A DNA stretch of 64,000 bases from Nonomuraea polychroma (GTDB lineage: Bacteria; Actinomycetota; Actinomycetes; Streptosporangiales; Streptosporangiaceae), in the NCBI RefSeq assembly GCF_004011505.1, contig NZ_SAUN01000001.1, positions 7,529,501 to 7,593,500 of the forward strand. The letters run 5' to 3'. Shown one piece after another: positions 34,231 to 42,194 of this stretch. Numbering within the stretch: position 1 is the first letter of the stretch; each line of letters starts with the position of its first letter. Made by a program: the position numbers and the translations under genes. Below the pieces are notes generated by a model. The model was not told where the DNA came from and searched no databases. It saw only the letters and a program-made list of their open reading frames with translations.

Positions 34231-34301
34231 TTCTGTGGATGGGCCCCCGTCGCGCCGGAGTCACCCGCGTGGCGGGGCCCCGCTCACAGAGAACTCACAG
34301 A
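34231..34301 (+). promoter_or_regulatory. CTCACAGA direct repeats, candidate response-regulator box
   Basis: CTCACAGA at 34283-34290 and 34294-34301, eleven bases apart, 42 bases before the ABC transporter start. An inverted partial half-site TTCTGTG lies at 34231-34237. Two copies one helical turn apart are the usual binding pattern of OmpR-type regulators, and one is encoded in this operon. Confidence 0.55.
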
Positions 34302-34343
34302 TCCCCACGGAACACCTCCAGCCCGCCGCCTCACCCTGGACGC

Positions 34344-35243
34344 ATGATCCAGCTCAGCGGATTGACCAAACGCCACGGCGAGGTGCTCGCCGTGGACGAT
34401 CTCACCTTCACGGTACGGCCGGGACTGGTCACCGGCTTCCTGGGCCCGAACGGCGCAGGCAAGACCACGACCATGCGCATGATCCTCGGCCTCGACCTGC
34501 CCACCTCCGGCACCGCCACCATCAACGGCCGCCGCCACCAGGACCTCCCGCACCCGCTGCGCGAGGTCGGCTCACTGCTGGAGGCGCAAGCCGTGCACCC
34601 GCGCCGCACCGCCCGCAAGCATCTGCTCTACCTGGCCCAGACGAACGACCTCGCTCGGGCCCGCGTCGACGAGGTCCTCGACCTGGTCGGGCTCACGGAC
34701 GCGGCGGACAGGAAGGCCGGCGCTTTCTCGCTGGGCATGAGCCAGCGGCTGGGCATCGCCGCCGCCCTGCTCGGCGACCCACCGGTGCTGCTGCTCGACG
34801 AGCCGGTCAACGGCCTGGACCCGGAAGGCGTGTTGTGGATCCGCACGCTCCTCCGGGGCCTGGCCGCCGAGGGCCGTACGGTGCTGATCTCCAGCCACCT
34901 GATGAGCGAGATGGCACTGACCGCGGACCGCCTGGTGGTGATCGGCAAGGGCCGGCTCATCGCCGAGTCGGACATCGGCGAGTTCACCGAGGGCGGAGCC
35001 GCGGTGCTCGTACGCACGCCCGAGGCCCCCTCCTTCACCCGGCGACTGGAGCTGACTGGCGCGCACGTGCAGGAGGGCCGGGACGGCGAGCTGATCGTGA
35101 CCGGCATGACGGCGCCCGACATCGGGCGGTTGGCGGCGGCCGAGGGGGTGCCGCTGTTCGAGCTCACCCCGCGGCGTGCATCACTGGAGGAGGCGTTCAT
35201 GGAGCTGACTCGTGAGAGCGTCGAGTTCGGGGTGGCACGATGA
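34344..35243 (+). CDS. ABC transporter ATP-binding protein
   Basis: 299-residue ATPase of the drug/antimicrobial-peptide export group. Walker A is GPNGAGKTTT, the signature is FSLGMSQRLG, Walker B is VLLLDEPVNGLDP and the switch histidine is in ISSHLMSEM. A C-terminal extension of about 85 residues (from EFTEGGAAVLVRTPEA) is typical of two-gene transporters. The ATG at 34344 is taken as start because translation upstream has no family similarity. It overlaps the permease gene by four bases. Confidence 0.93.
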   Translation: MIQLSGLTKRHGEVLAVDDLTFTVRPGLVTGFLGPNGAGKTTTMRMILGLDLPTSGTATINGRRHQDLPHPLREVGSLLEAQAVHPRRTARKHLLYLAQTNDLARARVDEVLDLVGLTDAADRKAGAFSLGMSQRLGIAAALLGDPPVLLLDEPVNGLDPEGVLWIRTLLRGLAAEGRTVLISSHLMSEMALTADRLVVIGKGRLIAESDIGEFTEGGAAVLVRTPEAPSFTRRLELTGAHVQEGRDGELIVTGMTAPDIGRLAAAEGVPLFELTPRRASLEEAFMELTRESVEFGVAR

Positions 35244-36004
35244 TCGACGCAGGAGTGCTCAGGGCTGAGTGGACCAAGTTCAGCAGCATCAGGGCCACCA
35301 TGGTGTTGTCGCTGGCTACTGTCGCGGTGGCGGGGACGTTCGGGTGGTTGTTCAGCAGCGCGGCGGCCAACCAATACGCGTCCGCCACGCCACAGGAACG
35401 ACTGGACTTCCAGCCTCTCGACATGGGCATGCGCGGGCTGTTCATCATGCAGTTGCTGATCGCGGCGCTGGGCGTGCTGGTCGCCTCCTCCGAGTACGGC
35501 TCGGGCACGATGCGGGCCAGCGTCGCCGCCGTGGGCAGGCGGGGCCGCCTGGTGGCCGCCAAGGCGGGGCTGACCGCACTGACGGCGCTGCCGGTGAGCG
35601 TGGCAGGGATATGGCTGATGTACGTGGCGAGCCAGACGACCCTGGCGACGGGCGGCGCGCCGTACACCATGCCCGGCGACCCGGCCGCACTGCGGATGCT
35701 GCTGCTCGGGCCGCTGGTGTTCACGCTGCTGGCCCTGTTCGGGCTGGCGCTCGGCTTCCTGCTGCGCGGCACGGCCGCCGCCGTGAACGTCAGCACGGCC
35801 TTCCTCCTGCTGCCGATCCTCGCCACGGCCTCGCCCGGCCCGGTGCGGCACTTCATCTCCACCTACTGGCCGAACATGGCCGCCTTCCAGACCGTCTCCG
35901 GAACATCCGAGCTCCCGGCCTGGGCGGGATCCGGCATTCTCGTCGGTTTCGTGGCGGTCATGCTGATTACCGCATTCGTCCAGTTCAACAACAGCGACGC
36001 CTGA
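35240..36004 (+). CDS. ABC transporter permease
   Basis: 254 residues, six predicted helices, starting with the usual LRAEWTKFSSIRATMVLSLA of actinomycete ABC-2 permeases. It pairs with the preceding ATPase (ATGA overlap). Together they probably export, or protect against, a membrane-active compound, since a two-component system follows in the same operon. Confidence 0.9.
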   Translation: MIDAGVLRAEWTKFSSIRATMVLSLATVAVAGTFGWLFSSAAANQYASATPQERLDFQPLDMGMRGLFIMQLLIAALGVLVASSEYGSGTMRASVAAVGRRGRLVAAKAGLTALTALPVSVAGIWLMYVASQTTLATGGAPYTMPGDPAALRMLLLGPLVFTLLALFGLALGFLLRGTAAAVNVSTAFLLLPILATASPGPVRHFISTYWPNMAAFQTVSGTSELPAWAGSGILVGFVAVMLITAFVQFNNSDA

Positions 36005-36027
36005 CTACGCTGGACCGGGGAGGTGCC

Positions 36028-36732
36028 GTGGGCGAGAGACTGCTGGTGGTCGACGACGAGCCCACCGTCAAGGAGCTGCTGTCGGCGACGCTGCGGTTCG
36101 CGGGCTTCACGGTGAGCTCGGCGGAGAGCGGTGCCCAGGCACTGGAGTCGGCCCGGCGCGACCCGCCCGACCTGGTCCTGCTCGACGTCATGCTGCCCGA
36201 CCTCGACGGCTTCGAGGTCATTCGCCGGCTGCGGAGTCTGCCTCGGGCGGGCGGGCGGCCGGGTCCCGTACCCGTGCTCTTCCTGACCGCGCGCGACACG
36301 ACGGCCGACAAGATCAACGGACTCCGGCTGGGCGGCGACGACTACGTGACGAAGCCGTTCGACCTGGAGGAGCTGCTCGCCCGTATCCGGGCCATCCTGC
36401 GGCGCACGGGCGCGATCCCCGACGACCACACGATCGTCGTCGGAGACTTGGAGGTCGACCCCGACGGCCACCAGGTGACCAGAGCCGGCCGCCCGGTACG
36501 CCTGTCGCCGACGGAGTTCCGGCTCCTCCACCACCTGGCGCTCAACGCCGGCCACGTGCTGCCCAAGCCCCAGATCCTCGAACACGTCTGGCGCTACGAC
36601 TTCGCCGGCGACACGAGCATCGTGGACACGTACGTGAGCTACCTGCGCCGCAAGCTCGACACCGGCGGCGAGCCCAAGCTGATCCACACCGTCCACGGGA
36701 TCGGCTACGTGCTCCGCAAGCCGAAGCAATGA
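36028..36732 (+). CDS. OmpR-family response regulator
   Basis: 234 residues. The receiver domain has VVDDEP, the phosphoacceptor in LVLLDVMLPDLDG and the lysine in YVTKPFDLEELLARI. The winged helix covers VRLSPTEFRLLHHLALNAGHVL to VDTYVSYLRRKLD. The GTG start is set by GGGGAGG five bases upstream; the reading frame is open further upstream but only through the permease gene. Its stop overlaps the kinase start. Confidence 0.94.
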   Translation: MGERLLVVDDEPTVKELLSATLRFAGFTVSSAESGAQALESARRDPPDLVLLDVMLPDLDGFEVIRRLRSLPRAGGRPGPVPVLFLTARDTTADKINGLRLGGDDYVTKPFDLEELLARIRAILRRTGAIPDDHTIVVGDLEVDPDGHQVTRAGRPVRLSPTEFRLLHHLALNAGHVLPKPQILEHVWRYDFAGDTSIVDTYVSYLRRKLDTGGEPKLIHTVHGIGYVLRKPKQ

Positions 36733-38171
36733 TGATCGCCCGCCTGTCGCTGCGGACCCGCCTGCTGGCCATCACCGTGGCGTTGCTCGTGGCCGGCCTG
36801 GTGGCGATCAGCTCGATCGTGCTGCGCCAACTGGAGACCCAGCTCCTGGCCCGCGTGGACGCGCAACTGGCCCCGATGGGCACGGCGCTGTCGGCCATCC
36901 CGCCCGAGTTCATCGCCAGGATGCAGCGGCAGGCGGACCGGGCGCCGCTGGGAGCGGCACAACTCGACCTGATCGAGAAGGCGTACACCGCGTACCTGTC
37001 GGCCGACGGCACGGTCGTCCGTGAGATGGGCGACCCGGTGGGACCCGATCTGCCCCGGCTCGACGCCGCCACCGTGTCGGCTCGTGCGGGCAAGCCGTTC
37101 ACCGTGGAGGGACCGAACGGCGAGGAGTGGCGGGCGGTGGCCCTGCCGCGCGCCGCCACGGGCGGCTCCGACCACGCCAGCGTCGTCGGGGCCGTCTCGC
37201 TGGAGGCCATGCAGTCAACGATCGCCCGGCTCCGCGCCGCCTGCCTCATCGCAGGCTCCGTGCTGCTGGCGCTGCTCGCGCTGCTGGGCGGCATCGCGAT
37301 CAGGGCGGGGCTGGCGCCGCTGCGCCGCGTCGAGGAGACGGCCGCGGCCATCGCCGACGGCGACCTGTCCAGGCGCGTACCCGAGCCTGGCCCGCCGAAC
37401 ACCGAGGTCGGACGCCTCGCCCGCTCGCTCAACAAGATGCTCGCCCAGATCGAGCAGGGCGTGGCGGCCAGCGCGGAGTCCGAGGCCCGCATGCGCCGCT
37501 TCGTCGCCGACGTCAGCCACGAGCTCCGTACCCCGCTGTTCGGCATCAAGGGCTTCTCGGAGCTCTACCGCATGGGCGGCACAGAGGCCGAGCCCGCGCT
37601 GGCCCGCATCGAGAGCGAGTCCGGGCGGCTGGCACGGCTGGTGGAGGACCTGCTGCTGCTCGCCGGCCTCGACGACACCGACGGCCCCGCCCTGGACCTC
37701 ACCCCGATGGACCTCCGCACCCTCGCCGCCGACGCCCGCCATGACTTCGCCGCCCTCGACCCGTCCCGCCCCGTCGCGTTCACCGGGCCTTTCGGCGGCC
37801 CGGCGGCGAGCGCCCCGGTGCTGGGCGACGAGGCCCGGCTCCGGCAGGTGGTCAGCAACCTCGTCGGCAACGCCGTCACCCACACGCCCGGCGGCACCCC
37901 GGTGCGGATCGGCGTGGGCACCTCCGGATCGGAGGCCGTGCTGGTGATCGAGGACGAGGGCCCAGGGCTCAGCGCGGAGGAAGCCACCAGGGCGTTCGAC
38001 CGGTTCTACCGGGCGGACAGCTCACGGGCGCGTACGACGGGGGGCGCGGGATTAGGGCTGGCCATCGTGCGCTCCATCGTCACGGCCCACGGAGGGCGGG
38101 TGGAGGTCCACTCGGAACCCGGCAAGGGCGCCGCCTTCCAGATCCACCTCCCAGCCGCCGCCCCTCAGTGA
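36729..38171 (+). CDS. HAMP-domain sensor histidine kinase
   Basis: 480 residues: helix 1 (LLAITVALLVAGLVAISSIV), an extracytoplasmic domain of about 140 residues, helix 2 (LIAGSVLLALLALLGGIAI), HAMP, the phosphoacceptor box FVADVSHELRTPLFGIKGFSELYR, and an ATPase domain with NLVGNAVTH, EDEGPGLS and GGAGLGLAIV. ATG overlap with the regulator stop. The four genes from 34344 form one operon in which the kinase probably senses the compound handled by the transporter. Confidence 0.94.
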   Translation: MMIARLSLRTRLLAITVALLVAGLVAISSIVLRQLETQLLARVDAQLAPMGTALSAIPPEFIARMQRQADRAPLGAAQLDLIEKAYTAYLSADGTVVREMGDPVGPDLPRLDAATVSARAGKPFTVEGPNGEEWRAVALPRAATGGSDHASVVGAVSLEAMQSTIARLRAACLIAGSVLLALLALLGGIAIRAGLAPLRRVEETAAAIADGDLSRRVPEPGPPNTEVGRLARSLNKMLAQIEQGVAASAESEARMRRFVADVSHELRTPLFGIKGFSELYRMGGTEAEPALARIESESGRLARLVEDLLLLAGLDDTDGPALDLTPMDLRTLAADARHDFAALDPSRPVAFTGPFGGPAASAPVLGDEARLRQVVSNLVGNAVTHTPGGTPVRIGVGTSGSEAVLVIEDEGPGLSAEEATRAFDRFYRADSSRARTTGGAGLGLAIVRSIVTAHGGRVEVHSEPGKGAAFQIHLPAAAPQ

Positions 38172-38202
38172 AACCGGCCATCTTGGGGCGATCATGGAGT
38201 AG

Positions 38203-38343
38203 GAATGGCTGGACCCGGGCATCCGCCGCTATCTGGGCGGTCCAATCGCCCCCGAGACCCTGGAACGACGGCGCCAACCACAGCCGGGGCGCGGCATGTT
38301 CACCGTCACCCTCGACGAGGACACGAGCGTCGGCTTCTGCTGA
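38203..38343 (+). pseudogene. Remnant of a GNAT acetyltransferase gene
   Basis: A 46-codon open stretch between a TAG at 38200 and a TGA at 38341. It reads EWLDPGIRRYLGGPIAPETL and, further on, GRGMFTVTLDEDTSVGFC, which matches the region just before the acetyl-CoA motif of many GNAT enzymes (DPEVRRYLGGP ... VTLDG..VGFC). The start, the acetyl-CoA loop and the rest are missing. It directly abuts the PIN-domain remnant. Confidence 0.6.
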
Positions 38344-38711
38344 AGACGATGAGCGCATGCGCGCCCGCATCACCCTGGCGCAGGAGAAGGGCTTCGTCAC
38401 GATCACCAGCGCCGCGACGATCGTCGAGACCGCACGGGGCAGGCAGGCCGGGCAGCGTTTGCGCTTCAAGCCGGTCCAAGCTGAGTGTTATCGACGTGAC
38501 CTCAGAGGTGGCGGACTTGGCGGCGCGCTTGCTGGTCGCGACAGGGTTGTCCGGTCACGACTGCGCCGTCGACGCCATTGTCGTGGCCACTGCAGTCGGC
38601 GCGAGCGGAGCCGCCAAGGTGGCCTCCAGCGACGGCACCCACATTCCGAAGCTGTGCTCGGTGGCTACGGAGCTGCGTGACGGTCCGCCGGTGGACTGGC
38701 TGAGGGTGTAG
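38342..38711 (+). pseudogene. Frameshifted VapC-like PIN-domain remnant
   Basis: The first part, in one frame, reads EDDERMRARITLAQEKGFVT and TSAATIVETARGRQAGQRLR. After a shift of one base near 38470-38482 it continues in another frame with VIDVTSEVADLAARLLVATG, HDCAVDAIVVATAVG and VASSDGTHIPKL. Together these match the middle and end of VapC-type PIN nucleases, including conserved acidic residues in IVET, VDAI and SSDG. The N-terminus with the first catalytic aspartate is absent, and no antitoxin gene is upstream, so the gene is dead. Confidence 0.65.
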
Positions 38712-38808
38712 GCGCTGGCCTTCCACATTCACAAAGGACGACGTGCCAGCCGGTGTGGGGCACGACGCAATCGGCCGCCGAATCGGCGAAGCGGCTTTGA
38801 GCAGGGGT

Positions 38809-38829
38809 TTGGGGGGCTGCGCCCCCCAA
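38809..38829. terminator. Strong hairpin downstream of etfA
   Basis: Perfect 9-bp stem, TTGGGGGGC with GCCCCCCAA and a three-base loop, 68 bases past the etfA stop. There is no T-run on either side, so it may act by structure alone. The 185-base gap holding it shows no gene. Confidence 0.55.
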
Positions 38830-38896
38830 TGTCACAGCCTGCGCTCCTCAGCGCGAAGCGCTCCTTAGCGAAGACCGTGCTTGCCCCCGCGCTACC

Positions 38897-39850
38897 TCAC
38901 TTGCGCTTCTTGACTTCCTCCGTGAGCTGGGGCACGACCTGGTGGAGGTCGCCCACCACGCCATAGTCGGCCAGCTCGAAGATCGGCGCCTCCGGGTCCT
39001 TGTTGATCGCGACGATCGTCTTCGCGGTCTGCATGCCGGCCCGGTGCTGGATCGCCCCGGAAATGCCCGCCGCGATGTACAGCTGCGGCGACACCGTCTT
39101 ACCCGTCTGCCCGACCTGGAACTGGTGCGGGTACCAGCCCGCGTCCGTGGCTGCGCGCGAGGCGCCGACGGCTGCGCCGAGCGCGTCCGCGAGCTCCTCG
39201 ATGATGGAGAAGTTTTCGGCCGAGCCGACGCCGCGGCCGCCGGAGACCACGATCGCGGCCTCGGTCAGCTCGGGGCGGGCGCCCTTCTCCTGCTTGACGC
39301 GCTCCACGATGCGGGCCGCCTTGGCCGCCTCGGACAGCGCCACCGAGATCTCCTCCTCCGCTCCGGCGCCCGCGGCGGGCGCGGGGGCCGTGGAGTTGGG
39401 GCGTACGGCGACGATGGGGGTGCCCTTGCGGACCTTCGACTGCACGTTGATGCCGCCGCCGAAGATGGACTGGTCGGCCACGAAGCCCTCGCCGAGGCCC
39501 ACGGCGTCGGTGATGACGCCGGAGTCCGTCTTGACCGCGAGGCGGCCGGCGATCTCCTTGCCCTCGGCCGTGGCGGCGACCAGCACGGCCGACGGCGACT
39601 TGTCGGCCACCAGCTGGGCCAGCAGCTCGGCCTTGGGTGCCACGACGTACTCGACGATGTCGCCGGCGGGAGCGACGTAGATCTTCTCGGCGCCGTACTC
39701 GGCCAGCCTGGCCTTGGCGTCCGGCGTGATGCCGGGGCCGGCCCAGACGGCGGAGGGGGTGCCGAGGGTGCGGGCCAGCGTGAGCAGCTCCAGCGTGACC
39801 TTCTTGACCTCGCCGTCGACGTGCTCGACGAGAACGAGAATCTCCGACAT
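38897..39850 (-). CDS. etfA: Electron transfer flavoprotein alpha subunit
   Basis: FAD-binding subunit of the ETF that takes electrons from acyl-CoA dehydrogenases to the respiratory chain. 317 residues. The C-terminal FAD domain is intact: VVSGGRGVGSAENF, GAAVGASRAATDAGWYPHQFQVGQTGKTVSPQLYIA, GISGAIQHRAGM and INKDPEAPIFELADYGVVGDL. Encoded 18 bases after etfB. Confidence 0.97.
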   Translation of the reverse strand: MSEILVLVEHVDGEVKKVTLELLTLARTLGTPSAVWAGPGITPDAKARLAEYGAEKIYVAPAGDIVEYVVAPKAELLAQLVADKSPSAVLVAATAEGKEIAGRLAVKTDSGVITDAVGLGEGFVADQSIFGGGINVQSKVRKGTPIVAVRPNSTAPAPAAGAGAEEEISVALSEAAKAARIVERVKQEKGARPELTEAAIVVSGGRGVGSAENFSIIEELADALGAAVGASRAATDAGWYPHQFQVGQTGKTVSPQLYIAAGISGAIQHRAGMQTAKTIVAINKDPEAPIFELADYGVVGDLHQVVPQLTEEVKKRK

Positions 39851-39868
39851 TTCAGTAAGCCCCCGTTC

Positions 39869-40648
39869 TCAGATGAACTTCTTCGACGCGAGGAACTCGG
39901 CGGCCTTCTCGCCACCGTCGCCCTCGTCCTTGACGACCGTGCCGGCCGCGCGCGGCGGGGCCGCGGCGAAGTCGACGACCTCGGACCAGGCAGCGGCCAG
40001 GCCGACCTGGGCGGCGTCGATGGAGGCGTCGCCGATGGCGAGCGTCTCGACCGGCTTCTTCTTGGCCGCCATGATGCCCTTGAACGACGGGTAACGCGGC
40101 TCGTTGATCTTCTCGACCACGGACACGACCGCCGGCAGCGTGGCCTCGACCTTGTCGAAGCCGTAGTCGGTGAGGCGCTGGATCCTGATCGAGGAGCCCT
40201 CGATGTCGACCTTGTTGGCCAGCGTGAGCTGCGGCGTGCCGAGGCGCTCGGCCAGCATCGCGGCCAGCACGCCGGTGCGGGCGTCGGTGGACTCAGAGCC
40301 CAGCACGACCAGGTCGAACCCGATCTTCTTGAGCACCTGGGCCATCGCGTAAGAAGTCGACAGCGCGTCGGAGCCGTGCAGGGCCTCGTCGGTCAGGTGC
40401 ACGGCCTTGTCGGCGCCCATGGCCAGGGCCTTGCGGATGGTCTCAGTGGCCTTGCCTGGGCCCATGGTGAGCACGGTGACCTCGCCACCGTGGGCTTCCT
40501 TGAGCTTCAGCGCCTCCTCGACCGCGTACTCGTCAAGCTCGTTGACCACGCCGTCGGCGGCGTCGCGGTCGAGCGTCTTGTCATCGGACCGCAGCTTGCG
40601 CTCGGTCGCCGTGTCGGGGACCTGCTTCACGCAGACGACGATGTTCAT
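39869..40648 (-). CDS. etfB: Electron transfer flavoprotein beta subunit
   Basis: AMP-binding subunit of ETF, 259 residues, beginning MNIVVCVKQVPDTATERKL. It has the usual NELDEYAVEEALKLKE and LVVLGSESTDARTGVLAAMLAERLGTPQLT segments. First gene of etfB-etfA. A near-palindrome 127-139 bases upstream of the ATG could bind a fatty-acid-responsive regulator. Confidence 0.97.
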   Translation of the reverse strand: MNIVVCVKQVPDTATERKLRSDDKTLDRDAADGVVNELDEYAVEEALKLKEAHGGEVTVLTMGPGKATETIRKALAMGADKAVHLTDEALHGSDALSTSYAMAQVLKKIGFDLVVLGSESTDARTGVLAAMLAERLGTPQLTLANKVDIEGSSIRIQRLTDYGFDKVEATLPAVVSVVEKINEPRYPSFKGIMAAKKKPVETLAIGDASIDAAQVGLAAAWSEVVDFAAAPPRAAGTVVKDEGDGGEKAAEFLASKKFI

Positions 40649-40774
40649 GGCCGGTGGCCGACCTCCCGTTTCGCGTGCGCCACCGCATCGCTGCGATGGG
40701 CGCCGGATGCAATGCTGTCCAGACTGCCAGGTGCCTTCCGAGCTCCCGGCAGAGGGTGGCTTGTCGCGGTCATG

Positions 40775-40787
40775 TTACCCGTGAGTA
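40775..40787. promoter_or_regulatory. Near-palindrome upstream of etfBA
   Basis: TTACCCGTGAGTA, with TTAC and GTA(g) half-sites around the centre. It resembles in type the TTAC...GTAA operators of fatty-acid-metabolism repressors in actinomycetes, but the match is loose. Confidence 0.25.
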
Positions 40788-40894
40788 GCTTACGCGCAAA
40801 CCGCCGCGGGCGCGGACGACACGATAGCCACCATACCGAGCTTAATTCTGTTGGCGGCCACCAGGCCCAGCACCGGCCGGCTCGCCCCCGAACG

Positions 40895-42091
40895 TCACGC
40901 CGACAGCAGGAACACGATCCCGACCACCAGCGCCGTGCCCGCGAACAACGCCAGTGTGAACGTGCTGAACGCCGCCGCCAGCCCGAAGCACAGCCCGGCG
41001 GCCCCCGCAACGCTCACCATATCGGTGATCATGCGACTACGCCGGTAAGGGCTGCGCGAGAACAACGCCACCCCGGCGTCCGGCACCACACCCAGCGCGT
41101 ACGCCGCCAGCAGGAAGAGCGAGACCTCGGGCAGCGGCACCCATGCGGCCGCCGCCAGTAACGACACGAACAGCCCCGAGCCGATCACCCAGCGCCTGCG
41201 CACCTTCTCCCGATGCCGGGCCCTGGCCTCCTCCACCGACCGACGAGGGCGTTCCTTGCCCGGCCGCCACTCCATGGTCATCGCGTCGTCGACGGCACGC
41301 GAGGGACGGCGGGGAACGGAGGGCAGATGGGCGACGCCCAGTTTGGCGCAGATCTCCGCGGCCGTCGGCCGCGCGCCCGGATCGGCGGACAGGCACTCCC
41401 GTAACAACGGCGCCAGCCACTCGGGCACGCCTTCCAGGTCGGGCGGGTGGTGCACGACCCGGTATGCGACCGCGGAGGCCGGCCCCTGCCCGTACGGCTG
41501 CCGCCCGGTCGCCGCGTACGCCAGCGTCGCCCCGAAGGAGAACACGTCGGCCTCCATGCCCGCCTGCTTGCCCTCCAGCACCTCAGGGGCCAGATAGCCG
41601 GGCGTGCCCACCACCGCGCCCGAGGCGGTGACCGACAGCGAGTCGAGGGCGCTGGCGATGCCGAAGTCGATGACGACGGGATCCCCTTCGGCCATCATCA
41701 CGTTCGCCGGCTTGAGATCGCGGTGGATCACCCCGGCCTCGTGCATGGCCAGTAACGCGGCGGCCAGCCCGGAGGCGAGCCTGCGCAGGTCGTCCACGGG
41801 CGCGGGCAGGGCACTGAGCGGACGGCCCTGGACATAACGGGTCACGAGATAGGGCCTTGCCCCCTCCAGCGAGGCGTCGAGCACCTCCGCCACGTGCGAC
41901 CCGCCTACCCTGCGCATGGTCTCCACCTCGCGCGCCAGCCGGGCGAGGGCGCCTGCGTCTGCCGCGACGTGCGGGTGCAGCACCTTCACGGCGACCGTGC
42001 GCCCCTCAGCGTCGAGCGCGAGGTGCACCTCGCCGAACCCGCCTGCCCCGAGCCGGGAGAGTAGCTCATAGGGGCCGAGACGCTCGCTCAT
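40895..42091 (-). CDS. Membrane serine/threonine protein kinase (third of three)
   Basis: 398 residues. An N-terminal Hanks-type kinase has the glycine loop LGAGGFGEVHLA, lysine in VAVKVLHPH, catalytic HRDLKPANVM, VIDFGIA and GTPGYLAPEVLEG, so it should be active. After a basic linker come about four helices (for example VIGSGLFVSLLAAAAWVPL and FTLALFAGTALVVGIVFLLSA), and no PASTA or other extracellular sensor. The tail differs from those of the two kinases upstream. It is 103 bases downstream of the second kinase, probably in one transcript. Confidence 0.92.
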   Translation of the reverse strand: MSERLGPYELLSRLGAGGFGEVHLALDAEGRTVAVKVLHPHVAADAGALARLAREVETMRRVGGSHVAEVLDASLEGARPYLVTRYVQGRPLSALPAPVDDLRRLASGLAAALLAMHEAGVIHRDLKPANVMMAEGDPVVIDFGIASALDSLSVTASGAVVGTPGYLAPEVLEGKQAGMEADVFSFGATLAYAATGRQPYGQGPASAVAYRVVHHPPDLEGVPEWLAPLLRECLSADPGARPTAAEICAKLGVAHLPSVPRRPSRAVDDAMTMEWRPGKERPRRSVEEARARHREKVRRRWVIGSGLFVSLLAAAAWVPLPEVSLFLLAAYALGVVPDAGVALFSRSPYRRSRMITDMVSVAGAAGLCFGLAAAFSTFTLALFAGTALVVGIVFLLSA

Positions 42092-42194
42092 ACCTCTACT
42101 CTCCCCCTGACGGCTCGCCGGGACACTCGGGCGCCATCCTCCTGCCGCCCCGCCGGGACACCCTCGAAGTCCCCCGGCAGCCGGCCGGGACGCC

